DNA of 64,000 nucleotides from Spirodela intermedia. Taxonomy: Eukaryota; Streptophyta; Magnoliopsida; Alismatales; Araceae. A program made the position numbers and the translations under genes. This document shows, piece after piece, positions 47,281 to 58,731 of this stretch. Positions within the stretch are counted from its first letter, which is position 1. Each line of letters begins with the position of its first letter. The notes below the pieces were generated by a model, which saw nothing but the letters and a program-made list of their open reading frames with translations, did not search any database and had not been told where the DNA came from. The stretch is from contig LR746266.1 of the NCBI GenBank assembly GCA_902729315.2, positions 563,001-627,000 of the forward strand. The letters run 5' to 3'.

Positions 47281-49158
47281 ATGGCGAGGGAAGGGTCCAA
47301 GCACGGGAAAGGAGGTCGGAGTGTGCATTCCTCCACCACCTCGTCGCCGTCGACAAGCGCTCCCTCCTTCCCGGTCCACACCTTCTGCGGCGCCATGATG
47401 GAGGAGAACATGCTCGACGCTGAGGATATCTTTACCTTGTGGGATCCGGTGGGATCTTCCTCCGCCAAGATGAGGCCCCTCTTCTGCGGAAGCCGAACAG
47501 AGGCCCGGCGGTTCCTGCGGGCCGTCGACAACCTCCAGCGCGCCATGAAATTCTTCGCGGAGGACTCTTCCATCTCCGGTACCGCCGCCATCATCCGCTG
47601 TCAGAACCTCATGCAGGCCGCGATGCGCCGCCTCCGGCGAGAGTTCCATCAGATCCTCTCCGCCAAGCGCGATACCCTCGACTCAGAATCCGTCTCCCAC
47701 AACTCATCCTACTCCTCACTCAGCGACCTTGAGAACGAAGATGTCAGCTCCCCCACCGAGTCAGTCGGCGACCTCCAGCGAGCCTCCGATCTCCGATTAA
47801 TCGCCGACTCCATGATCTCCTCCGGTTACGGCAAGGAGTGCGTCGACATCTACAGGCTCGTCCGCCGCTCGGTCGTCGAAGAGGGCCTCTACAAGCTCGG
47901 ATTCGACAAATCCACCCCGAGCCAGGTGCAGAGACGCGACTGGGATCTCCTGGAGAACAGGATATGGAACTGGGTGGCCGCGTCCAAGGTCGCCGTTCGA
48001 GTTCTCTTCTCCGGAGAGCGGGTCCTCTGCGCCCAGATCTTCTCCTCCTCATCTGTCCGCGAGACTGTCTACGCCGAGATCGCCGCGGAGGCCGCCACGA
48101 GGTTCTTCGGGTTCCCAGAGCTGGTGGTGTCGAAAGCCAAATTCTCGCCGGAGAAAATCTTCCGGTTGCTGGACATATATGAGACCATCTTGGATCTGCT
48201 GCCGGACATCGAATCACTTTTCTCCTATCAGTCAACGTCCGCCGTCCGGTCTCAGGTTGTCGCCTCCCTCCTCAAGGTCGGGGAAGTGGTCCGGTTCTTG
48301 TTCGACGAGTTGGAATCGTCGATTCAGAAGGAGCACTCCAAGGAGGTGATTTCCGGCGGCGGGCTCCACCCGTTGGCCCGGTACGTGGCGAACTATATCT
48401 CCCTCCTCGCCGACTACAGCAGCACCCTCGAGGACGTATTCGCCGAGCACCCCGTCGAGATGCCTGCAGAGTCCTTACTCGAAGCAGGCACTTTCATGTC
48501 GGCGCCGCCGTCTCCATCGTCCCGGGGAGGAGAGGGCCCCCTCTCCACGGTATCTCTCCGGATAGGATGGCTCATCTTTGTCCTCCTCTGCAAGCTCGAT
48601 ACCAAGGCGGAGCACTACGGCGAACCAGCTCTGGGTTACCTTTTCCTCGCCAACAACCTTCACTACATCGTCAGCAAGGTCCGCCGGTGCAAGCTCTCTG
48701 ATCTCTTAGGCGACGACTGGATGGCGACCCACGCGGCCAGGGCGCGACGGTACGGCGCCAACTACGAGCGGCTGGCGTGGAACGACGTGCTGGGGGCGAT
48801 CCCCGCCGATCTCGCCGCCATCTCCGAGATGGACGCGGACGAGGTGGCGCTCCAGATGCGGCGGTTTAACGATTCGTTCGCCGCGGCGTGTAGGAGGCAG
48901 GCCAGCTGGGTGGTGACGGATAGGAGGATGGCGGAGGAGCTGAAGCTGTCCATAGCCGGGAAGGTCATCTCGGCTTACCGGCCGTTCTACGTGAGGTGCC
49001 GCGGGGAGGGAAGCTCTGGTGGCGCCGTCCGCTTTGCTCCGGAGGACTTGGCCAACTACATCTCTGATCTCTTCTGCGCCGGCACCGGGTCGAGCGTCTC
49101 GTCGGGGTCCGGGTCGTCCAAGGATGCATCGTCGCGGCGGTGCTCAAAAACTGTGTAG
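47281..49158 (+). CDS. EXO70 exocyst subunit, first tandem copy (EXO70H-like)
   Basis: EXO70 subunits tether secretory vesicles to the plasma membrane, and plants have many paralogues used in defence, cell-wall and trichome secretion. The intronless frame starting MAREGSKHGKG gives 625 codons. In-frame ATGs upstream to 47149 lie in less conserved DNA, and the chosen ATG is the one shared in context with the second copy. Features are a Ser-rich N-terminus, AEDIFTLWDP, RRFLRAVDNLQRAMKFF, the FHQILSAKRDTLD segment with the Ser-rich SVSHNSSYSSLSDLE stretch typical of the H group, and the Exo70 C-terminal domain (RIGWLIFVLLCKLDTKAE, YLFLANNLHYIV, SYRPFYVRC-like AYRPFYVRC). It is high in GC. Clade H is inferred from lack of introns and the Ser-rich region. 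Confidence 0.88.
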   Translation: MAREGSKHGKGGRSVHSSTTSSPSTSAPSFPVHTFCGAMMEENMLDAEDIFTLWDPVGSSSAKMRPLFCGSRTEARRFLRAVDNLQRAMKFFAEDSSISGTAAIIRCQNLMQAAMRRLRREFHQILSAKRDTLDSESVSHNSSYSSLSDLENEDVSSPTESVGDLQRASDLRLIADSMISSGYGKECVDIYRLVRRSVVEEGLYKLGFDKSTPSQVQRRDWDLLENRIWNWVAASKVAVRVLFSGERVLCAQIFSSSSVRETVYAEIAAEAATRFFGFPELVVSKAKFSPEKIFRLLDIYETILDLLPDIESLFSYQSTSAVRSQVVASLLKVGEVVRFLFDELESSIQKEHSKEVISGGGLHPLARYVANYISLLADYSSTLEDVFAEHPVEMPAESLLEAGTFMSAPPSPSSRGGEGPLSTVSLRIGWLIFVLLCKLDTKAEHYGEPALGYLFLANNLHYIVSKVRRCKLSDLLGDDWMATHAARARRYGANYERLAWNDVLGAIPADLAAISEMDADEVALQMRRFNDSFAAACRRQASWVVTDRRMAEELKLSIAGKVISAYRPFYVRCRGEGSSGGAVRFAPEDLANYISDLFCAGTGSSVSSGSGSSKDASSRRCSKTV

Positions 49159-51160
49159 TTAACCGATTCAGACTAGAGAACCCTGACCTGTGTATCCGTG
49201 ATCCTAAGGTTTCCGAGCACGGAAGCTTCGACAATGATACAAATAGTCAGCGGTATCGATTGGAAACTTCAAGGCACCCAGTCAAAAGCGCTTGATTTCC
49301 AATTAGTCAAAAGCACCTGATTTCCAATTAATCAAGCCAGAACTTAACGATATAGAATTACTTGTCTTTTATGGAAAAACAGTTGAGTAAGACAACCGAT
49401 GGGGAGACCAAATCCAATTTTTTTTTCAAGGATAAGCTTCTCTTGAGGTCGTTATGACTTCATTGAACCCTAAAAGACCACTAGATAACATTGATTTTAT
49501 CACAAGTGGCACCATAGATAAAACATTATAAGTAATTTAAGGTAAAAGAAAAATATAATTGATCTTCCCTCAAAGTAAGCCGCATATATTTATCTCAGTA
49601 ATTTCTTCCTTGACGAGAATATTTGCTTAGCAAGCATTAGAAAGACATAAGCTGTGAAAAATATCTATAATTTGTCTTCTTTTAAATTAAATTACAACCT
49701 ATATCAATGTGTTGTGCACTGGAATTTCTCATGTGTAAAACTGAAATTACACTCATTTGGGAATTTAGTAAGAAATCTTAAATTTTGTGACCTGGATTGG
49801 TTATATCTACCATAGTATTTGCCATGATAACCAGATCTAACGGTTTGATATTGTTGTTGACTTGATTATTAATTTCAGTCTTATCTTTCTTGCATATATC
49901 TGGTGATTGAAACTTTTCATTTTAATAAGTCATTTTTATGAATGTAATCAAATATAATTAAACATCATATGAAGTTTTTAGAGATGAATCATCAATATTT
50001 TTATGAATTATGTATACGATATCCATAACTTGATTAGTATTTAATCTCTTTATGTTTATTTATTTTATTTTAATATAATTGACACATGTCAAAATCTTTA
50101 TAATTAAGTGGGTATATAATGTCTTTAGACATAAGTCAATTAATTATTTCAAGAAATATGACATAATCTTTTATGCCATAGTGAAATAGAATTCTCATTA
50201 ATTACTGTACGTTTTTTTACTCGAACTTATATATATGATTTTATTTAATGAGACTATAATATCAAACACATAGATTATTGTTAATATATAAATAAATGGC
50301 ACTAGTGCAATTGAATTCTGAAAGGGACTTAATTTATTATTTATAAACGAATAATAATAACTAAATTTATTTAAATCAAAATTAGATATGAAACTCTTTC
50401 TAAAAGACAATTTATGGTAAAATATATCTCACTCAAATTCAAATGTCTTTATTAGATTAACTTTCACTACATTGTCATCGCTCGCATAAGATGTATCTTC
50501 ACCATTAATTAATTTCTGGCAATAGAGATAGATCTATATAAAGAAATTTATGTGAATAGTTACACCTAAGTCTATCTACCATGTATGTGTAGGTACATAA
50601 ATTAAATTAGCATTGGAGTCAATTAAAGTAAAAATGTTATTTTTCTTTGCATACTAAAAGTAATACTTGTTGCAATCTTTCTCTATGTCTACTTCCTTTG
50701 CAAAACATATTCCTATACATTTTTACTTACTTTATACTTCATAGATCTTATATTTTTCAAAATAGTATTTATTTAAACCTTTCATTATTTCTAAATCTTT
50801 TTTCTCAATACCTTCAAGAAATTTTTGGTCATTGTGACGTTTTCAAACATAGTGCTACTAGAGGTTTCTAGAATGACTTATGTGCTGATCATAAGAATTG
50901 TTTTTAATAAATCCTAGTTATTTATATCTATCTTCTTTTTATGTGATGTGGTCTAAAATATAAACACTAAAGAGTCTAAAATTAGAGGTCAAATCACTTT
51001 AGAATAGATGGTAAAGATTTCTAATTTTATGTCAGAATTGCACACCTAATGAATATTGTGTAGCACTAACCCATCTTTGATGGCTCAAATTTTCTCTTTT
51101 ATACTATCTATATTGATCACATAACCCAAAAATGTTAGACTTTTTGTTATGAAATTTATT
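49159..51160. other. EXO70 3' flank and AT-rich intergenic DNA
   Basis: Positions 49159-49520 are shared with 60610-60945 (AGTTAAC..., GGATAAGCTTCTCTTGAGGT, GAACCCTAAAAGAC, GATTTTATCACAAGTGGCAC). They mark the downstream end of the clear duplication. Beyond 49520 the DNA is AT-rich with no gene recognised. Confidence 0.6.
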
Positions 51161-51169
51161 TCGTCAAAT

Positions 51170-51480
51170 TTTTATATATATTAACATAAAATTTTCCATT
51201 GGTCAGGACTTGAAATATTGATCATAAGGGATTGATATATACAATATTTTCCTATTCCTCACTAAGTCAAATTTAGATTTGATGATATCCACATTTTAAA
51301 TCAACCTTGAAAAAAATCTGAACCATATAACGTATCAATTACATCATCTTGTCATTGATAATAAAATTATACATTATTGTGATCTTGTATGTTGTAGACA
51401 AACAAGTGTTAGTTACCATTCTTTTTCAAAACTAGGAGATCAAAAATAGAGTATTGACTCATGCTTTTCTAAATAATATT
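51170..51480 (-). mobile_element. Highly decayed Ty3/gypsy reverse-transcriptase remnant
   Basis: On the minus strand, fragments of the RT fingers/palm region are readable across frameshifts and stops. They are a KKNG-like segment before the D-x-RAIN region, a block resembling the D-D-x-x-D-x-L motif, and VDLKCGYHQI, which fits the family's KxDLxSGYHQI motif. No open frame remains. The same pieces recur at about 63300-63650. Confidence 0.6.
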
Positions 51481-54404
51481 TTTTGACTCTAACTCATCAA
51501 TTTGTTATTGTAAAATTCAATTTTCTTTTGGGCTCATTCTATAATATGATAAACTAGGTAAACTTGATCCTATAATAAAATCAATATGATACTAGATATC
51601 TTGCATATGAAGAATATGATCAAGCATGTCTTGTGCAATAGAAAATTCTTATAACACTGATGAATAGTTTTAGTTAATTTAAATATGTTTAACTTTTAAG
51701 TAATTATAAATAGTCCAAACTTATCATCTACAAATATAATTGCTTTCTTTTTTCTATTTCCATTTTTTGTCAAATCACTATCTAGTATTAGGCATAAGAG
51801 AAATTTAAACTATTTTTATAGAAGACATAAATATTATTAATTTCATGATATGTGGCAGAATTATAAAATTACTAGAGTCTTTGTAAAATCACATGATGTG
51901 GATCCATTTAGACATATCATATTGATAATTTTCAAGATATGTTTTCTCATAGAAATTTTCACCATGGAAGTTCTAGAAATTCTAGTTTTGAATTTTTTTT
52001 TAATCCAACCAATCTAAGCATGAATGTGGGCATGATTTTGTATTTAATCCTTTTTTTCAGATCATATTGAAAGAAGCTATATTATCACAATAAATAATCA
52101 CATCATTTCTCTTGTTGTTCACTATACACTATGTTCTAAAAAAATTATATTATTATGGATCTTCTAGTTGTTTTGATGTGTACATTGGTTTTTAACTACC
52201 AATGTATAAGATATAATGTATTCTTTGTCAAACTCAATGAAATTTTCTTCAAGTTTACCTTAGTCTTTTGACACTTCATTTTCTTCATCTTCAATAGAGT
52301 ACAAAATTCACATAGTCATATTTTATACACACTAGAACTTATGCTCTTTTTTTCCACACCTGTAATATATCTGAGTAGCATTGTGTATATAAAGATTACT
52401 AATTGAAGTTCTCCAAAAAGGTACAACTCCGTTTGGGTTTGGTAAATATAGTTCATTGTCTAATGGTTGAAGTTTAGCTAACACTAGATAGCATAACTTA
52501 TTTTGTTTGAAATTTGAAATTTAGTTGCTAGAATTTTGAAATCTTGTTTTGCTTTTATCTAGTAGAAATTATGTATGTTCAAATGCCATGACAACATCAT
52601 TTAATTTTAAAAGTGATTGTAATGCAACCTTCTCTATATCTCATCTAATATTAATTTTAAAATTAAAAATTATGTAAGACTTCAATTCTATTAGATTAAC
52701 TCTTGAGGATAATCTATAATATTCTTTTGCATATGTTGACACATACTTAATACCTAGTATGCAGTTCTAATAATACTATTATAAAATTTATTTATGATCT
52801 GGTGGATGAATTAGAAATTTAAGTAATATTTCATTTTTATCCTAAGTGTGAATAAGTTCTTTGCCTAGTCTTGCATGAGTGATTTGTGACTACTCTCACC
52901 ATGCAAAGGCCTCACCCTTTCATTTATAAGCCACTTATTTACCTTATTTTTTATTTGAAATCTTTAATACTTCAAAAATTATTTAACTCCAGCTAATTAG
53001 TTCATAAACTATATAATTCAAAGTCACCACTAAAGTTGAGTAAATTGACTTAAATCATGAGAGCCATCATCTTGAAAGTGAATGGTAAGTGACTATCATT
53101 GACATTTTCATTGGAAACAACTTTTTGAGTGTGCCTAAAATCAGTATCCTTCTGAGTACAAGGTTAATTTTCTAAAATTGTCATACATGTTAAAAAATAG
53201 TTTAATGTCTCATTTACCTCTTTAAAGTTTTGATCTATACACATTCTTGAAAATAAATAAAATCCCTTTGTGGAAAATGACATACTTTAGGAGAATTATT
53301 TACATTGATATGCATTCCTCTATCTACAAATAACTTTAGAGAAAAAATAAGATTGAAAATTTTTATTTTGGTATCACTTGATGCAACATTATGTGGATGA
53401 TAATAAAATCGGATTTAAGTACCCAAAACACAAACTTTATAGAAGAAGTTAGGTTCTAAATCTATACGGAGGATGATCTTGAATTGACAAGATTGAAAGA
53501 AAACATTTGAATCTATGAGGTTGAATGAGAACCCTTAAATATTCATTAGGAAAACTTAAAACAACATGAATAAAAAAGGTAATTATGGATGGCCTTTGTT
53601 TTGACGCATGGAGTGTTTTGACGCATATAGTGAAAAAGTTATATATGAATTATTATTGAATGAGTCAAATCAAATTTATCTATATGCATCATGATTTTTT
53701 CATCACAAGATAAATTTATTAGCAAATATTCAAAGTCATATACATTAGCAATTTCCTGTGCAATCATATGACTAGTAATGAATGCAATGTAATATTATTT
53801 GAATATAAGTATAATATAACAAGTGACAACACGTGTGATGAAGACTCATATATATTTTAGAAAATCAAAGTTACTAGTGAGATTCAAACATGACCTTTGA
53901 GCAACGTGAAAAATGAAACATTAGTGTGAAAAATTTCTAAAATATCATAGACACATTACGACAGACATGAAATTTGAACTTATTAAGTAAACTATGTAGA
54001 AGTATAAAATATGACTACCGAAGTATTCAAATCAAAGCATGGAAAAATTTTGAATTGGGAACACTATAATGATATGTGAAAAACTAATCAATATATTCAA
54101 CTTAAAATATATGATTAGTGACTAAATAAAAACTTGAATTCAAGACCCACAAGACAACTAAGTTGGAACGTTTACACAAAGTAAAGGAGGGGAAGAAGTT
54201 GTATTCATATATCTTACATGGTGATATGTTAGACTTATATAGAGAAACTGACAAAGTAGAAATGACTAAGAACCTAATATCTAGTGAAAAATCAATTGTT
54301 GAAATTATATGCATCTTCACATAGAAGCGTCAAATACCACATGTGATATACAAGTATGTTTTGAAATAAATAAAGACTCAAGATCAACCTCTCGTATTTA
54401 GATG
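51481..54404. other. AT-rich decayed retroelement DNA
   Basis: No open frame of interest or recognisable gene. Composition and neighbours (RT remnant on the left, LTR relic on the right) suggest a strongly mutated gypsy-element interior. Confidence 0.4.
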
Positions 54405-55530
54405 GTGACTAAAAGTTTTCATTATCATGAGTTAATAACTAATTAAGAATATATTTTAAGCTTTAAATCATGATAAATAGAGTTATATTTATGTTAAATT
54501 AGGAAAAAAAGGTTTGTAATTAGTTAATGTGAAAATTTGGCTAATTATATGATTTTATATAATTTTTATAATCATATTTTTGAGATAAAATAAAGTGAAA
54601 TAAAATAAAAGAAAAAAGAAAAAAAAAGAGGAACTCATTGACTAGTTGAGCCTATAAGTGGGTTGGAAGCACAATCAAGTAGAGCAATGTACAAGGGGCT
54701 CAAGTGGAAGGATCAATTGAGGACATGTGTAAGTCAATCTCTTTCCACATCACTAGTGGCTAGCTAGGTGTGGGCCAAAGAATAGTCGTACACATGTGAG
54801 AAATAACACATTGATAATAGGTGTAGGTAGAGACATTTATGTGTCTCAAATATTATGAAATAGTTGATGTGAGACTAAATCTAAGCCATTACTCATTGTC
54901 ATTTGTTCTTAATATTTATATACTTAAAATATCCCTAAATAATAGGGAGACTATGATGTCACATGGCAAAGGTATTCACATACTTATTTAAATCTTTATC
55001 ATATAATTAGATAATTAATGATAGTTCGAATCTCACAAGAGTCAAAACTCATTTTGTTTTGAATTAACATGTGATTTTTCTATAGATTAAGTTGTCATAA
55101 TCACTCAATCATCAACAAAAATGTCGTCAACAAGATTCACGGAGTATCATTATCAAATATCAAATGTTTATAAATAAAAATATCGTGAATCTATTGAAGA
55201 AATGATATCTGATTGATCGACGAATAAGTTGTCATTGGGAAGAAGATGATATGTCGAGGGAGTCTCAAAGTGTATTAGATATGATGGAGAGCCTCCTCTT
55301 ATAGTGTGGACTTGAGGATGAAGCTCCCTAAGACATGTTCCACCTCCATCTTAACTTATTTTTGTTGGGTGATAATTGTTGGAGATCCAAAAGTTACTAT
55401 ATTTTTATTCTACTAGGTGATAGTCGTCAAAGATGATTCATCAACTCATTTTATTAATTTTTAGACTTTGAAAGAAGATATAGAGATTTATAGACAATTC
55501 ATCATCTATGTCATCAAGGTACATGTATTA
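54405..55530 (+). repeat. Old relic of the gypsy LTR found at 3509-4862
   Basis: Shared blocks include TTTTCATTATCATGAGTTAATAA, CATGATAAATAGA, TTTTGAGATAAA followed by an A-rich run, the B-box-like TTCGAATC, ATTGATCGACGAA, and GGTGATAGTCGT-like segments. Relative to the younger LTR, many C and G positions are T or A. Examples are CTCGCAAGCGGGTCGG versus CCTATAAGTGGGTTGG. This is the pattern expected of long-methylated, deaminated DNA. Confidence 0.65.
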
Positions 55531-57640
55531 AATAATAGGCTCAATGATAATATCCTAACTCGAAGTTGAAGATAGGTATGTCCATCGATTAGTTGAGTAT
55601 CTTAAAACACTATTAAGTACATCATACCTACAAGTGATAAGATATGAATAGAAATATGATTAAAGGTCAGAAGCCTAGATTCTAGATGGTAACTTGTTGT
55701 TAGTGAAGGACGTGGACTAAAGGCAAGTCAAATGATCCTATTTGAGTAAGACCCTAAAAAAAATAAAAAAATGTAAATCAAGTACAAATCTCTATACAAG
55801 ATATCATGAACAATTATTAATATAGTAGACAACTTAAAAGAAAAAGTAGATAAAGGTCAATAAAGTACTTGTGGAACAATGAGAAGATATTCAAATTTAT
55901 ACAATCATTTTCAAATGCTAAATGACATGAATTTGTTAGAGCATAAGTAGAGGGAGTTGAGAACAAATCAAGTTAATTATGAATAAAGAAATCTTCATCA
56001 ACATCATTCACTATTAAAACTAGATTTTTAGTGTTTAAATAGTTTTATTATGTTATTTTTGTGTGTTAACTTGTAGAAAAAATATAATAATATATTGTTA
56101 AATATATTCTAGAACAATAGATATATAGAAGTTTTATGAAGTCATTTTTTGTGATTTACTAGACCCAATTAATTTTTTAGATGTCTTTTAACCTTTTTCT
56201 CTTTATGGTCTGATTCCAAAGTAGTTAACATAATAATTGAATGAATTCTAACATAAATATTAATAATAAAATTTGAAACTTTATGAAAAATAAAATAATA
56301 TAAGTTCACATAGGTTTCATAATTAATTTTAAATTTAAAGAATAATATTTCATATCACAAAATATCAAGTACAATATAATACTTTATCTTTGGACAACAA
56401 TATTAATGGTAAGTGATATCGTAGAACGATAGATAACTATTCACAATAATTTATGTTAAAAAATATCATTTTCCTTGGACTAATCCATATTTACATGAAT
56501 ATCAAATAATGTTCACATATTTACTATCACAAGTGTGCATATAGTTTTGTCAAATATTAAACCATCTTTTGGGTCAATTATTATTCACATGAATCACATA
56601 AAGAGCCAACTTAATGCTCTAGAATAATTAGTTTACTTAAGAGAGTCAACTTTGGTATAATGTTACTTTAATTATTTTATTCTATAAGGTTATACATGCA
56701 CCAAAATTGGAGGCTAAAAGTTATTTGATGTATCTTAATAATAAATCGTGTCATCATATATTTTATTAAGAAATAAAATAGTTTTACATAATTTTTTGAA
56801 ATAAACTTAATGATAATATAATTTCAGAAATAAATTATATGAAGTTATAAAAAAAAAAAATGAGGGCATTGATGTTAGTACATTGCGTTGATGTGATTAT
56901 ATTGGTGTCACCCCCTAATAATGTCATAAGGAGGGAATAAGTGTATCTATTGATCAAAATGGCATGACACACCCGTCCTGGTAAAACGATGTACTGCACC
57001 CACCCTAGCCAAATGTCGCATGTGACTTGCATCAAAATTGGTGCACTTGTTCTAGTGGTTTGAAAAGCTAATGGGAGGTTCTAACTCTTTTCACCCACTC
57101 TAAAACATCACTTTTGATGTTGAAATCAACAAATTATTATATATTACATGTCATCCTTCAAGAGTCAAGACAAATTGTTAATTGTTACGAAGATTGATAA
57201 TAAAGTGAAAATGATTATAATGCATACTTTAGTCCATTATGAGTCAAATATGAATTGTGGCCTTTTGAATCAATACAAAGTAGTTGTTCATATCATCACT
57301 TATTATGTTGGAGTGATGGGATACTCTAAGAGTGACTCTCACTTTTAATGACCTAATGGTCATGACTTCTTAACTAGACAAGAGGTGGTTGTTACCTCTT
57401 AGTGTCCTTTTCTAATTGTACATCATAAAATTAGAATCAAGACAGTCTCTACACATAATTACATATAACTCATACTTTCATGAGATGTCTTAATCTTAAA
57501 TACTTGATTCTTAATAAATCACTCTAATAATAATTAATCTTAACATTAGTCTCATAATATATAATTCATTTATATATATGCACATGTTGAGATCAAACAG
57601 AACAGTTCATACATCTATCTCCTGAATAAATGAAATACAT
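55531..57640. other. AT-rich intergenic DNA, nothing recognised
   Basis: No gene, RNA or clear repeat family is recognised. A less AT-rich island at 56860-57060 contains short palindromic pieces but no ORF of note. Confidence 0.4.
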
Positions 57641-57654
57641 TTTCATCAGCCATA

Positions 57655-57765
57655 ATTTTCTGGTTCACATTCATGGTATTACCATATCCATTTTGATAAA
57701 TTCTTGATTTAGTTCTACTCTAAGATCAAAAAGGCTGAGTTCTGGCACTTTGGGTTTTGGCCGTT
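57655..57765 (+). pseudogene. Degenerate remnant of the NaKR-like gene's 3' part
   Basis: The stretch reads TCTGGTTCACATTCATGGTATTAC, matching NaKR intron 1 at 45370-45396. It then continues into degraded intron sequence and, after a deletion, AAGATCAAAAAGGCTGAGTTCTGG, matching the end of exon 3 (45690-45716). The CxxC-coding exon 2 is absent. It shows that the EXO70 duplication began inside the NaKR-like gene. Confidence 0.8.
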
Positions 57766-57779
57766 ATATGGCAAGTCCT

Positions 57780-57981
57780 CCCGGTCGATATCGATTGGTC
57801 TCGACCGTTAGTGCCATGAACCCAATTCATTATAAGGTCTCTGCAGTCCAGACCGAAAGCTTACTTATTGGGCTTTCACTGTGGCTCTAAACTAGGCCTA
57901 ATAAGAACATTTTTGGGGCTGAAGACAGGGACGACATCCTCAACCGTCCGATGCAATGCGCATCCATACTCCCAGAGAGAG

Positions 57982-58023
<42 letters not shown>

Positions 58024-58731
58024 GGACTTACGTGTCTCGATTCCAGACAGCCTGGGCTTCATCCCAGGGGGTCCATTACGGAGGCGGCGGTTCCTTCAGA
58101 AGTCGGACGATCGTCTCTGCCCGTCTCCGGACGTGAAAGAAAGAATGTCTTTCACATCACCGCTACGTGGCAGTTATGGGAAGAACTTTCTCACTAACCG
58201 TTGACCCGCTGCCGCCGGCACCGATGCCCACCGCCTTACTCCACGGTAAATTTGAAGGAACTTGCGCGTCAATGGCGGAAGCGGTCCCCACATTTGACCT
58301 CCGGCGAGGCCAAACTGTCCAAAATATACAGTAGGGAGTGCAACTTCAGCTTGCAGACAAGTATTGACTTGTTCAATAAGTCGTTGTTAGGCCATTCTTT
58401 CCTCCACGTAAGGATTGAAGGGGACAGCGTTGACAATTACTCTATTAAATGAGGCGACCGATCGGACGATTTAGGACGCGCCATCACGAGGTACCCTACA
58501 CTGTGCGGTGTGGAAAGAAGGTGGACCCGGTCGGTCTGAGAGCGGTAGCGTAGTCTACGCGGCCAAGTCACGAGCCAAAGTGGGCCCACTGACATCCTTC
58601 GTGTACATCAACTCCCGCATTTGGAGATGGACAGAAAACCACGTACGCAGAACCTCCCCCACTAGCGAGCTACCTCACCCGGGGATCAAACTTGGGATCT
58701 TCTTCGTCTTCATCTTCGTGTGCTACTTTTC
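57780..58731. repeat. Upstream part of the EXO70 duplication, second copy
   Basis: Aligns in pieces with 45890-47280. Shared landmarks are a long GA microsatellite (57976-58018), GGGCTTCATCCCAGGGGGTCC, GGAGGCGGCGGTTCC, CGTCTCCGGACG, CCGTTGACCCGCTG, and CAAAGTGGGCCC. It is shorter than the first copy because of several deletions. Confidence 0.75.

Noticed and set aside
47744-48235. Long antisense ORF (163 codons) opposite EXO70, also at 59195-59689
   Set aside because: It mirrors the high-GC codon usage of the sense gene, is Arg-rich without a domain, and is present in both copies only because the sense strand is conserved.
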